Source: JAYEHK01 sp034659475 (GTDB lineage: Bacteria; Bacillota; Syntrophomonadia; Syntrophomonadales; Syntrophomonadaceae). Taken from it: 26,510 nucleotides of DNA. The stretch covers positions 1-26,510 of the forward strand of contig JAYEHK010000009.1 of NCBI GenBank assembly GCA_034659475.1. The letters are read 5' to 3'. The notes beneath the pieces were generated by a model. It saw nothing but the letters and a program-made list of their open reading frames with translations, was not told the DNA's origin and did not search any database. Shown here in pieces: positions 7,696 through 15,544 of the stretch (position 1 is the stretch's first letter; the number at the start of each line of letters is the position of its first letter). Both the position numbers and the translations under genes were made by a program.

Positions 7696-10260
7696 TTAAA
7701 GCATTTCCTTCCACTTATAAAGTAGATTAAGCGCTTCTTTCGGACTAATGCCATCAGGAGAAATACGTTCCAGCTCATTAATGATTTCAGAGCCATGGTT
7801 GTCAAAAAGATTTCCCTGCGAAAACGTTTGAACGGGTTGAACTGTTTTCGTCTGTTCAAAGCTGTCTAATAAAACATTTGCACGCTCAATGAGTTCATCC
7901 GGAAGACCTGCCAATTTGGCTACATGAATGCCATAACTCTTGTCAGCTTTACCCTGAAGAACTTTCTTTAAGAACGTAACTTTTTCTCCCGACTCCATAA
8001 CTGAAACAAATAGATTGAAAATCCCCTGCTCTTCCTCTCCCAGAGAAGTCAGTTCATGATAATGCGTCGCAAAAAGCGTTTTTGCCTTGATATAATGATT
8101 AATATACTCTGTAACCGCACGAGCAATACTCAATCCATCATAGGTGCTTGTCCCTCGACCAATCTCATCCAGGATAATGAAACTCTGTGAGGTTGCAGAG
8201 GACAATATATGCGCTAGTTCAACCATTTCAACCATAAACGTGCTCTGTCCGGCTGATAGATCATCCGAGGCCCCTACTCTGGTGAAAATTCTATCAACGA
8301 TAGTAAGCGCAGCCTTATCAGCTGGAATAAAAGATCCCATCTGCGCCATGATTTGAATAATTGCTGCCTGACGCATATAGGTGCTTTTTCCTCCCATGTT
8401 CGGACCGGTAATGATTGCGAAGCGATTATCTTCTGGATTCAATTGGAGATCATTGGGGACAAAACGACCCTCGATAAGCGCCCTTTCAACCACGGGATGA
8501 CGCCCCGCCAGAATATCTATCGTACCATCCTTTACGATGGTAGGGCGAACATAATCATTCATATATGCCGTTATGGCAAGAGAGGTCAAAACGTCAATAA
8601 CCGCTACTTTGTGTGCAGTTTGCAGCAGTTGTCCTATATAAGGCTGTATCTGTTCTTTTAGCTGCAAAAAGACCTGATACTCCAGTTCGAAGAGCCTTTG
8701 ACGGGAATTAATGATTTTATCTTCATACACCTTTAATTCCTGTGTAATATATCGCTCTGTATTCACCAGTGTTTGCTTGCGAATATAGTGATCTGGCACC
8801 AGACCTATATTGGATTTACTTACCTCAATATAGTAACCAAAAACCTTGTTGTAAGAAACTTTCAGGTGTTTAATTCCGGTAGCTTCTTTCTCCCGGTTTT
8901 CAAATTCAAGCAGCCAATTCGTCCCCTGAGAGCTTAATTGCTTAAGTTCATCAATTTCTTCACTAAAGCTGCTTTTTATTAGTCCTCCTTCTTTCACATT
9001 AATCGGTGCATCATCATCCAGTGTATCAGTGATTAGCACGACCACCTCGGGCAGAAGGTTTAAAGCAGATAATTCCACCAGTAAAGGACTGGAACTGTCC
9101 TGCAATTCATCTTTGAGCGGGGCTAACGCCTCCAGTGAATATCGCAGTGAAAGGAGTTCCCGCGGAGTCACTAACCCACTGCCTAATTTTCCGGCGAGTC
9201 GTTCCAGATCATAAACCTTTTTCAGGTGTTCTTTAAGATTTTCGCGAAGCAGAATTTTATCCTTCAATTCCCCGACTGCATCCAATCGAAGGTTAATATC
9301 ATTTTCATTTAAAAGAGGCTGCTCTAACCATTTCCGGAGCAGTCTTTTTCCTATCGGTGTTGAACAGGCATCCAGCACATCCAGCAGACTTCCCTGTTTA
9401 CGATGCTCTCTAAGGGTTAATGTTAATTCTAAATTCCTGCGGGTAAATCCATCCAGTTCCATAAATTCTTCCGAATGATACAGATTAATCCTTTGAATAT
9501 GACTTAAATACCCCTTTTGTGTTTCATTTAGATAAGAAAGAATAGCTGCTGCTGCCAAGAGTCCCGCTGTATAGTGTTTAATTCCAAAGTTTTGTAAAGA
9601 ATTAACGCCAAACTGGTTCGTAAGATATTGTTCAGCTTCCTCTACATCAGACATAAAATCAATGGTGGTGATTTGCAGGCTGCGATGGTTTGATGTTTCC
9701 GTCCACAAACTATTATTGGCTACTTCTGAGGGAATCAAACATTCTGAAGGATTGATTCTCTGCAGTTCATTATCCAGCCATTCACCCGTATCATCTGCAC
9801 GTCGCTCGGTAACCCAGAAGTCACCTGTTGAAATATCAATATATGTAAACCCTATTATTTGATTATATACAATCGCTGCAACCAGGTAATTGTTCTTTCC
9901 TTCGTCTAACATAATATCATCCAGTATCGTACCGGCGGTTATAATACGGGTAACTTCTCTTTTTACAATGCCGGCAGCGCTGCGAGGATCTTCAACCTGA
10001 TCACAGATAGCAACCTTATAGCCTTTCCCCACAAGTCTGGCTATATAATTGTTTACAGCGTGGTGTGGAACCCCACACATAGGAATTTTCCCAGCACCCC
10101 CATCACGTGCGGTCAGAACAATTTCTAGTTCTTTGGACGCTTTTTTAGCGTCCTCAAAAAACATTTCATAAAAGTCTCCTAAACGAAAAAGAAGAATCGC
10201 ATCCTCATTTTGTTCTTTAATAGAAAGGTATTGTTCTATCATTGGTGTATATTTGGTCAA
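7696..10260 (-). CDS. mutS: DNA mismatch repair protein MutS
   Basis: MutS recognises base mismatches and small loops in DNA and recruits MutL. The 854-residue length is normal. The mismatch-reading motif F-x-E is Phe30-Tyr-Glu32 in LGDFYEMF. The ABC-type ATPase domain has the P-loop GPNMGGKSTYMRQ (from residue 619), the signature-like DLSAGQSTFMVEM, Walker B FIILDEIGRGTS and the ATHYHEL segment; the C-terminal dimerisation helix follows. It starts with TTG at 10260, 8 bases after a strong AGGAGGT; no in-frame ATG is available upstream. It heads the series mutS - hydantoinase - deacetylase - mutL - methyltransferase - miaA - hfq. Confidence 0.98.
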   Translation of the reverse strand: MTKYTPMIEQYLSIKEQNEDAILLFRLGDFYEMFFEDAKKASKELEIVLTARDGGAGKIPMCGVPHHAVNNYIARLVGKGYKVAICDQVEDPRSAAGIVKREVTRIITAGTILDDIMLDEGKNNYLVAAIVYNQIIGFTYIDISTGDFWVTERRADDTGEWLDNELQRINPSECLIPSEVANNSLWTETSNHRSLQITTIDFMSDVEEAEQYLTNQFGVNSLQNFGIKHYTAGLLAAAAILSYLNETQKGYLSHIQRINLYHSEEFMELDGFTRRNLELTLTLREHRKQGSLLDVLDACSTPIGKRLLRKWLEQPLLNENDINLRLDAVGELKDKILLRENLKEHLKKVYDLERLAGKLGSGLVTPRELLSLRYSLEALAPLKDELQDSSSPLLVELSALNLLPEVVVLITDTLDDDAPINVKEGGLIKSSFSEEIDELKQLSSQGTNWLLEFENREKEATGIKHLKVSYNKVFGYYIEVSKSNIGLVPDHYIRKQTLVNTERYITQELKVYEDKIINSRQRLFELEYQVFLQLKEQIQPYIGQLLQTAHKVAVIDVLTSLAITAYMNDYVRPTIVKDGTIDILAGRHPVVERALIEGRFVPNDLQLNPEDNRFAIITGPNMGGKSTYMRQAAIIQIMAQMGSFIPADKAALTIVDRIFTRVGASDDLSAGQSTFMVEMVELAHILSSATSQSFIILDEIGRGTSTYDGLSIARAVTEYINHYIKAKTLFATHYHELTSLGEEEQGIFNLFVSVMESGEKVTFLKKVLQGKADKSYGIHVAKLAGLPDELIERANVLLDSFEQTKTVQPVQTFSQGNLFDNHGSEIINELERISPDGISPKEALNLLYKWKEML

Positions 10261-10330
10261 AACATTCGACCTCCTGGTAAATATAAATATAATGACAGTT
10301 CACTTGCGGAACTACTGGTGGGGTAATATG

Positions 10331-10375
10331 ATGGTTTTCCCTAAAACGAGTCAGCAGACCAGTCCCCGAGACTCA
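10331..10375 (+). repeat. REP-like repeat, copy 1 (GAGTCA...GACTC family)
   Basis: The segment beginning ATGGTTTTCC and containing GAGTCA, GTCCCC and GACTCA is about 80% identical by eye to 14121-14165. GAGTC and GACTC form the arms of a small hairpin. Short elements with a GTCCCC core are typical of dispersed repeats mobilised by REP-associated (Y1) transposases; no such transposase lies in the window. It sits in the 0.5 kb gap upstream of mutS. Confidence 0.6.
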
Positions 10376-10438
10376 CCAAAATCTATTTTCCGACTTGTCC
10401 GCGAAGGTCCTAAAGGTCCGCGTTGTCCGCATCATTAT

Positions 10439-10480
10439 GCACGACCGCAGGGAGTATCAGTGGTACCCGTAGGGTGCGTC
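10439..10480 (+). repeat. Short dispersed repeat (CGACCG-YAGGGAGTATC block), copy 1
   Basis: The block CACGACCGCAGGGAGTATC, followed by GTGGTACCCGTAGGGTGCGT, recurs at 15706-15745 in the same orientation with few changes. In the second place it lies within the larger modular repeat, and here it lies next to it, so it behaves as an independent module. Confidence 0.65.
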
Positions 10481-10500
10481 TATTCGGTTCTATTTTCTTA

Positions 10501-10695
10501 CTAACCACCCATGTCTGCACGACACAACCACAGATGAAAATCAGTGTGCAACCGGGGAAGGGAACGATTTTAACGCTGATATACGCTGATTACCTCTGAT
10601 TAACGCTGTTTAAAATATTTTTAAAAAAACAGCGTAAATCAGCGGACATCAGCGAAAATCTGCGTTCAAAAAATCCTATTTTCTAATTAACCATC
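10501..10695 (+). repeat. Modular palindromic repeat, copy A
   Basis: This element matches 15577-15793 in inverted orientation. It has a unique-looking block (10525-10571, containing ATGAAAATCAGTGTGCAACC and GGGAACGATTTTAACGC) followed by a long inverted repeat built from GCTGAT/ATCAGC units. The arms at about 10572-10610 and 10629-10666 are roughly 85% complementary over 40 bases around an AT-rich loop. The end is AAATCCTATTTTCTAATTAACC. Intergenic repeats rich in ATCAGCG and TCTGCG units occur in many unrelated bacteria; their function is unknown. No open frame of note. Confidence 0.75.
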
Positions 10696-10705
10696 TCTTA
10701 TCTTT

Positions 10706-10742
10706 CATAAGAAAGAAAGACTTAGATTAACTAAGTCTTTCT
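10706..10742 (-). terminator. Rho-independent terminator after ricA
   Basis: On the minus strand AGAAAGACTTAG, loop TTAAT, CTAAGTCTTTCT forms a perfect 12-base stem followed by TTCTTT. It lies 24 bases beyond the ricA stop and separates the miaB-ricA unit from mutS. Confidence 0.85.
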
Positions 10743-10765
10743 GCAGGAATCTGTTCATTTAAAAA

Positions 10766-11152
10766 CTACATTTCACAAGTGCTGCCGCAGGAACCGCAAT
10801 CTCCTGAACAATCTTGAGTTCCGGATATGGCCTGATTCATTGCAAAGTAGACACCCTGCATCAATGAATCAAATTTCTCCTGGATTTTCATCAACTCCTG
10901 GACAAAAGGATTACTGTTAAGCTGTTGCTCAAGAATCTGCATGTGATTTTCTTCTGCAGGTGTAACGAGTAATCCTTCATTCATCTTATTTTCCAACTTT
11001 GACTGAGCATCCTGGAAGTTCATGATCAAGTCATAAGCTTCCTTGTTTTCACTAAGTCTAACTTGTGCGGCTCTTAATTGGAATAATTCATCTGATTCAG
11101 AGATGGCAGTCCCCAATTCAAAAGCCACTTTAATAATTTCATCTGTTGTCAA
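10766..11152 (-). CDS. ricA: RicA/YmcA-like protein (YlbF/YmcA family) with Cys-rich tail
   Basis: A 128-residue helical protein of the YlbF/YmcA family. In B. subtilis RicA (YmcA), RicF (YlbF) and RicT (YaaT) form a complex carrying [4Fe-4S] clusters that stimulates RNase Y cleavage of messages. The gene follows miaB directly, as ymcA does in B. subtilis, which favours RicA over RicF. The body is two long amphipathic helices (residues 1-45 and 55-105). The C-terminal tail has four cysteines, CSGDCGSCGSTC (115-126), a plausible cluster ligand set and denser than in the Bacillus protein. I chose the TTG at 11152 because AGGAGGT lies seven to eight bases before it; a longer frame from 11227 would overlap miaB and spend this binding site as coding sequence. 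Confidence 0.85.
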   Translation of the reverse strand: MTTDEIIKVAFELGTAISESDELFQLRAAQVRLSENKEAYDLIMNFQDAQSKLENKMNEGLLVTPAEENHMQILEQQLNSNPFVQELMKIQEKFDSLMQGVYFAMNQAISGTQDCSGDCGSCGSTCEM

Positions 11153-11168
11153 ATCTAATACCTCCTGA

Positions 11169-12512
11169 TTATTTTCCTTCTTCAATATCAGGTACGTGTT
11201 CACCAAATAAAGAAAAAGTCTTCCCATTTATTATTCTAACATTAATTAATTGACCAATTAAAGATTTTACACCAGAAAAAATCACAATACGATTTTGACG
11301 AGTTCTGCTCGTTAACATTTCTTCATTGGTTTTACTGGGGCCTTCCACCAATACTTGATGTGTAGACCCTTCCAGCGCATGGTTGATTTCATAGGCGATT
11401 TGATATTGCACTTTATTCAAACGCATTAGCCGGTCGCGCTTTACATCCTGTGGTACTTGATTTTCAAATTCTGCTGCTCGGGTACCTTTTCTGACGGAAT
11501 ACATGAATGTAAAGGCCGCATCAAAACGAACTTTTTCAATCATATCAAGGGTATCTACGAAATCCTGTTCCGTTTCTCCGGGAAAGCCTACAATAATATC
11601 CGTAGTAATCGCACACCCAGGGATTCTTTCTCGAATTTTTTTTGTTAATTCAAGATAATGCTCTCTGGTATAGCCTCTGTTCATACGCTTTAAAACATCG
11701 TTACTTCCTGATTGCATGGCAATATGAAAATGTTCACATAATTTGTTCCCATTAGCGATGGTGTCAATTAAACGATCTGAAACATCTTTGGGATGTGAGG
11801 TCGTAAAACGTATTCTTTTTAAACCTTCTACCTCATCTGCCATCTTCAGAAGATCTGAAAAGTCAATTTGTTTTTCCAGACCTCGCCCATATGAATTGAC
11901 ATTCTGGCCTAAAAGGGTAACCTCTTCCACACCAGATTGGGCAAGTTCTTTCAGTTCGTTAATAACATCCTCCGGTTGGCGACTTCTTTCCCGCCCCCTC
12001 GTATAAGGAACGATACAATAAGAACAAAAGTTATTGCAGCCGTACATGATGTTAACGAATGCAGTTGACTGATCATTACGAACAGAGGGAAGAGATTCAA
12101 TGATCTCTCCATGTTCCTGCCAAACATTTACCACTCGTTTGTGACTACGCCGTGCTTCATCAATCAACTGTGGAAGTTCATGAATATTATGGGTACCAAA
12201 CACAACATCCACCTGAAGTTTTTTTAGTCTGGTGATTACGTCTGGCAATTGAGACATACATCCGCCAACGGCAATCATTAAATCCGGATGCTTTTGTTTC
12301 ATCTTTTTAATCTCACCAATTTTTCCGTACACTTTATTTTCTGCAGAATGCCTGACACTACAGGTGTTAAATACAACTACAGCAGCATCCTCGGGATTAG
12401 ATTTCTTAACATAACCGCTATTTTCCAGTAAACCGGCAATGATTTCGGAATCTCTTACGTTCATCTGACAGCCGTATGTGAGAATGTGATAACCGGGTTG
12501 TTGATTGTTCAT
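11169..12512 (-). CDS. miaB: tRNA-2-methylthio-N6-dimethylallyladenosine synthase MiaB
   Basis: MiaB is a radical SAM methylthiotransferase that adds a methylthio group to position 2 of i6A37 in tRNA, the nucleotide made by MiaA. The 447-residue protein has the UPF0004 domain with cluster cysteines Cys15 (TYGCQMN), Cys51 (FNTCSVR) and Cys85 (AVGGCMS), then the radical SAM motif CNNFCSYC (Cys159, Cys163, Cys166), and a C-terminal TRAM domain (last about 65 residues). The ATG at 12512 follows GGAGGAGGC by about eight bases; a frame extension upstream would read this binding site as protein and is rejected. ricA begins 16 bases after its stop. Confidence 0.97.
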   Translation of the reverse strand: MNNQQPGYHILTYGCQMNVRDSEIIAGLLENSGYVKKSNPEDAAVVVFNTCSVRHSAENKVYGKIGEIKKMKQKHPDLMIAVGGCMSQLPDVITRLKKLQVDVVFGTHNIHELPQLIDEARRSHKRVVNVWQEHGEIIESLPSVRNDQSTAFVNIMYGCNNFCSYCIVPYTRGRERSRQPEDVINELKELAQSGVEEVTLLGQNVNSYGRGLEKQIDFSDLLKMADEVEGLKRIRFTTSHPKDVSDRLIDTIANGNKLCEHFHIAMQSGSNDVLKRMNRGYTREHYLELTKKIRERIPGCAITTDIIVGFPGETEQDFVDTLDMIEKVRFDAAFTFMYSVRKGTRAAEFENQVPQDVKRDRLMRLNKVQYQIAYEINHALEGSTHQVLVEGPSKTNEEMLTSRTRQNRIVIFSGVKSLIGQLINVRIINGKTFSLFGEHVPDIEEGK

Positions 12513-12536
12513 ATATTTCTGCCTCCTCCAGTCCAT

Positions 12537-12564
12537 ATTATACCGATTTTCTTGCATGTCTGAA
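12537..12564 (-). promoter_or_regulatory. Probable sigma-A promoter of miaB-ricA
   Basis: On the minus strand TTCAGA (12564-12559) and a perfect TATAAT (12542-12537) are separated by 16 bases. Transcription would start around 12530, giving a very short leader before the miaB ATG at 12512 that still contains the binding site. Confidence 0.6.
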
Positions 12565-12610
12565 ACAAATCATTTAACCAAAATAATATAAACCGATAAA
12601 AAATGGTATT

Positions 12611-12635
12611 AAAAAAAGGGCCGCAGCCCCTTTTT
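12611..12635 (-). terminator. Rho-independent terminator after the YuzD-like gene
   Basis: The minus strand reads AAAAAG, GGGC, loop TGCG, GCCC, then seven T. It lies directly after the stop at 12643 and isolates the small gene from miaB. Confidence 0.85.
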
Positions 12636-12642
12636 GCATTAA

Positions 12643-12996
12643 TCATTGTTCTTTAGGCAATTCTTTAATGACGTTTTTGACCTCTTCAATCATGATTGCA
12701 CCAGCAAATTTAGGTTCACCATTTATCAGGGTTATAGGATACGGGTATCCCATTGAAAGCACTTTGTCCATAATTGGGTATTTATCTAATCCTGTCTTAT
12801 CAACATCAACATATATGACTTCTACTGTATCACCAAAATCTTTATTTAAATCTTCTTTTAACAACAAGGTGGCATCTTCATAATTGGTGTTATTGGAATC
12901 ACAACCACCGGGGGCGCAACCTCCGCACCCTTCGCATCCACAGGATGGTGGGCCTGCTCCGTTTAGCACTTCAATTACTATCTTATGTTCTTGCAT
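12643..12996 (-). CDS. Small thioredoxin-fold (YuzD-like) protein with Cys-rich insertion
   Basis: A 117-residue cytosolic protein. The C-terminal half (VEVIYVDVDKTGLDKYP...YPYPITLINGEPKFAG) resembles YuzD/DUF1462 proteins, which have a thioredoxin-like fold with a final strand YPxxLIxGE. At the place where the redox CxxC would be expected, after the first strand (KIVIEVLNGAG), there are five closely spaced cysteines: 19, 21, 24, 27 and 32 (CGCEGCGGCAPGGC). This could bind a metal or an iron-sulfur cluster, or act as a redox switch. The ATG at 12996 is chosen because GAGAGGAG lies seven bases upstream; the ATG at 13002 would be too close. It stands alone between its own upstream region and a terminator. 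Function unknown. Confidence 0.75.
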   Translation of the reverse strand: MQEHKIVIEVLNGAGPPSCGCEGCGGCAPGGCDSNNTNYEDATLLLKEDLNKDFGDTVEVIYVDVDKTGLDKYPIMDKVLSMGYPYPITLINGEPKFAGAIMIEEVKNVIKELPKEQ

Positions 12997-13225
12997 TGTC
13001 ATTCTCCTCTCTGGTAACATTAGATCTGTATTTATCAAAGAACAACAGCTAATCCGTCCCATGAAAATAAACGATTAGATTCTAATATCCACCCTTCTAT
13101 GATTTCTTTTGGCTTTAGGGTGTGCAATCGAACATCATTTCATACAATCTAGGTATAATCCATAGGCTTTTCAGCGGCTTATTTTTTATTAACGGTCATT
13201 AATCTGTATTGCTTCCATCGACCAT

Positions 13226-13939
13226 TTATACGTCAGATGTATTCACTGATTCTGAGTGCTGTGTATTCTGTTCTGCATCATCAATATTTTTTTCGTCAAA
13301 ACTTAAGGTGTCTTTATTATATGTATAGTGCCACCGTTCCACAGATTTTTCTCCATTATCATCCTTTGTAAGAACATAATCAAAGTTTGATAATGTTCCG
13401 GTGATCTGTGCAGTATGTTCAGAATACCATTCTGCAACCGGAGATTCCCGTGATTCTATTTCCAAATACTCTAAAACGGTTACCATTCTCCCGTTATCAT
13501 ACTTGAGAAGACTCATGACTTCCCAGTAAATACCAGTCCCGCCTGATGCCTGCAGAACCTTTAAAAAGCCGTCCTGCATTTCAAATTCGTTTTTATATTT
13601 TTGTACCTGCAAATCTGTTTTGATGATTTTATATTGATCACCGTTTACAATTACAATTTCTATGTTAGTGCTCCAATCAAGATCATTGAACATCACCGCA
13701 TCTTCATTACCGTTACCCGTAACATCCATAAAAAAGATCTTAAAACCCATGTCAAAATCTTCACGAGACATCTGGTATACTTCAGCGTTTACAAAATCAT
13801 ACAATCCATCCATGTCCCTTATATCTATCGTGGGTTGACCTGACTGTTTTGCCAGATCATCGGTCTGTTGTCCACCGCCGCAGCCACCCAGGCTGAAACC
13901 GAGCATTAACGTCAGAATAATTGCAATGAGCTTTTTCAT
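13226..13939 (-). CDS. Secreted lipoprotein of unknown function
   Basis: A 237-residue protein with a lipoprotein signal: MKK, a hydrophobic stretch, and the lipobox LGGC with the lipid-bearing Cys at position 20, followed by a Gly-rich linker. It should be anchored on the outer face of the cytoplasmic membrane. The mature part has a segment FFMDVTGNGNEDAVMFND (residues 69-86) with the D-x-x-G-N-G-x-x-D spacing of FG-GAP/VCBS-like beta-propeller or calcium-binding loops. The C-terminal 30 residues are polar and disordered-looking. I do not recognise a specific family. The ATG at 13939 follows AAAGGGG by seven bases. It is a single gene with a promoter at 14008-14036. Confidence 0.8.
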   Translation of the reverse strand: MKKLIAIILTLMLGFSLGGCGGGQQTDDLAKQSGQPTIDIRDMDGLYDFVNAEVYQMSREDFDMGFKIFFMDVTGNGNEDAVMFNDLDWSTNIEIVIVNGDQYKIIKTDLQVQKYKNEFEMQDGFLKVLQASGGTGIYWEVMSLLKYDNGRMVTVLEYLEIESRESPVAEWYSEHTAQITGTLSNFDYVLTKDDNGEKSVERWHYTYNKDTLSFDEKNIDDAEQNTQHSESVNTSDV

Positions 13940-14007
13940 AATCAGTCCCCTTTACATTTGTTGTTTTTGGAATGAAAAGAATATATCTCCCTTCTAACCT
14001 TACACTC

Positions 14008-14036
14008 ATTATATCGGTGAGCTTACACACTGATAA
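14008..14036 (-). promoter_or_regulatory. Probable sigma-A promoter of the lipoprotein gene
   Basis: On the minus strand TTATCA (14036-14031) and TATAAT (14013-14008) are 17 bases apart. The start codon at 13939 would follow a leader of about 60 bases. Confidence 0.65.
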
Positions 14037-14089
14037 AGAATTTTCGACATTTTTCACAAAACACAAAGGAACGTTTTTGAGATGACACA

Positions 14090-14256
14090 GGGGGACGTTC
14101 TTGGTGTGTCAGGAAAGTGAATGGTTTTCAGCTAAAATGAGTCAAAGAACCGTCCCCTGACTCATGCCAAGGGGAACGTTTTTGGTGTGTCATTTAAAAT
14201 AATTCATCAAATTATAAAAACCCCATCTCAAAATGACACATCAAAAACGTCCCCCC
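14090..14256. repeat. Cluster of REP-like repeats with a long hairpin
   Basis: Three copies of a unit close to GGGGACGTTCTTGGTGTGTC lie here: 14091-14110 (+), 14171-14190 (+) and about 14235-14254 (inverted). The last two form a hairpin with 24-base arms (14171-14195 / 14231-14254) with about two mismatches around a 35-base AT-rich loop. Between them lies 14121-14165, the second copy of the GAGTCA...GACTCA element also found at 10331-10375. Such units with GTCCCC ends are typical of REP elements. The hairpin is downstream of the flavodoxin/ferredoxin gene and could also end its transcription. Confidence 0.7.
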
Positions 14257-14297
14257 TGGATATTCTGTCTCCGATGTTACCTCATGAATGCTCCACT

Positions 14298-15122
14298 TTA
14301 TACAAAAGTCTCCGGTTCGCTGCGACGATCAAAAGCCACTTCCAATTCATATTTGTGTTTTAAAAAATTGGGATCGTCAAAGAATTTTGCTCCTGTAGGG
14401 CATTTTTTAATGCATGCGCAGCACTTTATACAGATTCCGTTGACTACAGATACATCATCAAAGTCAATGGAACCCATAGGACAAACCTCTGCACAAAGTT
14501 TGCAATCAACGCAATCCTCTTCATTTGTTTTCGGCGTTATCTTTCTAAAATCGTTCACTGGCTGTCCGTCTTTATCCTTGGGTACATAGTATCTTCTGTA
14601 AGGTCGGTTTCCCTTTACGTCGATTGATTGAAAAGGTTCATTTGCAGAGAGTTTAGAATATACTTTTTCGGCAAAATCGGCTGCTAAAGTCATATCTTTC
14701 TCATCCGGTCTGTTCCCGCCGAGCGTATCGGAAAAGGAATGCTCGCCTACAAAGGCTCCCCCGGCGATCACTGTAAAGTTATGTGATTCGAGAATGTCCT
14801 TTAACTCCAGCAATGCATCATCATAATCCCTGTTACCATAAACAACGATTGCAACGGCTAGTGCTCCGTTTCCTGTTATTGAATCCAAATACTTCAACAA
14901 GACATTCGGAACCCTTCCTGCATAGACCGGAACTCCAATAACAACCAAATCATCTTTGGTAAAGAATACTGGTTCTTTTCTTCCGGCAGGCAGTGTGAAA
15001 TCAATCGTATGAATTGTTTTCTCTCCGCCGCCGGCTTGTAATAATTTGTTGGCAATGCCTGATACAATGGTTTTCGTTGTATCAGTTGGACTGAAATACA
15101 TGGTATGGATGTTCCAATTCAT
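14298..15122 (-). CDS. EFR1-type flavodoxin/ferredoxin fusion protein
   Basis: A 274-residue protein with an N-terminal flavodoxin domain and a C-terminal bacterial ferredoxin domain, the layout called EFR1 (4Fe-4S ferrodoxin). The FMN phosphate loop is FSPTDTTKTI (residues 10-19); GVPVYAGRVP and VYGNRDYDDALLEL are further FMN contacts. The ferredoxin part has CVDCKLCAEVCP and CIKCCACIKKCP, each with the C-x2-C-x2-C-x3-C pattern, so two [4Fe-4S] clusters are expected. The protein is cytosolic and should move electrons between FMN and clusters in anaerobic metabolism; its partner is unknown. The ATG at 15122 follows AGGTGG by seven bases; an upstream extension of 20 residues lacks a binding site. 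It appears intact although it borders the degraded region. Confidence 0.9.
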   Translation of the reverse strand: MNWNIHTMYFSPTDTTKTIVSGIANKLLQAGGGEKTIHTIDFTLPAGRKEPVFFTKDDLVVIGVPVYAGRVPNVLLKYLDSITGNGALAVAIVVYGNRDYDDALLELKDILESHNFTVIAGGAFVGEHSFSDTLGGNRPDEKDMTLAADFAEKVYSKLSANEPFQSIDVKGNRPYRRYYVPKDKDGQPVNDFRKITPKTNEEDCVDCKLCAEVCPMGSIDFDDVSVVNGICIKCCACIKKCPTGAKFFDDPNFLKHKYELEVAFDRRSEPETFV

Positions 15123-15274
15123 AATAATACCACCTAACATATGATTTATCGTGTACTGATAATGCATATCATAATGCAACAAATACTATTATACTATCCT
15201 TATTATCCCTGTACCAGAAGAGAAACACCATATCAATCATTTGCTTTTTTGTCAGCCCATCTCAACAGCAACCT

Positions 15275-15468
15275 CTAAACAGGTTGAATTTCATTAATGT
15301 TGTATGGGGTTTCCTGATACACGCAATAATTCAGCCAGTTAGAGAACATGAGATGCGCATGACCTCTCCAGTTCATAATCACTTCATTATCAGGATCATT
15401 ATTAATAAAATAGTTCCTGGGCACTTCAATGTTGTCGCCTGTGCTTTTTTCCCTTAAATATTTTTTTT
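15275..15468 (-). pseudogene. metA: metA remnant (C-terminal end of homoserine O-acyltransferase)
   Basis: About 63 codons of minus-strand sequence, too short to be noticed as a gene, match the C-terminus of MetA, which acylates homoserine at the start of methionine synthesis. The peptide reads KKYLREKSTGDNIEVPRNYF, then NWRGHAHLMFSNWLNYCVYQ, then ETPYNINEIQPV and a natural stop at 15275-15277. The family consensus here is W-R-x-H-A-H-L-L-F-x-N-W-L-N-Y-x-V-Y-Q-x-T-P-Y. Upstream the frame runs into a stop at 15467-15469, where repeat sequence begins. The catalytic Cys and His of MetA are gone. A metY-like remnant from the same pathway lies 0.4 kb upstream. Confidence 0.85.
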
Positions 15469-15479
15469 AATGTAATAAA

Positions 15480-15513
15480 TGAACAAATGGTGAACAAATG
15501 GGGTCTGACCCCA
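15480..15513. repeat. Short tandem repeat joined to a GGGGTC-GACCCC palindrome
   Basis: TGAACAAATGG occurs twice in tandem (15480-15490, 15491-15501), running into TGGGGTCTGACCCCA (15499-15513). Palindromes with GGGGTC and GACCCC are a common REP type. It marks the point where metA homology is lost. Confidence 0.55.
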
Positions 15514-15544
15514 AAATGTAACATTATTGTTCGCACAGCTTATT

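Noticed and set aside
10253..10504. Plus-strand open frame of 83 codons upstream of mutS
   Set aside because: It runs through REP-like repeats with no protein similarity and no ribosome binding site.
10572..10670. Possible CRISPR array from the recurring GCTGAT/ATCAGC units
   Set aside because: The units are 6-10 bases, irregularly spaced, and arranged as one large inverted repeat; there are no equal spacers and no cas genes.
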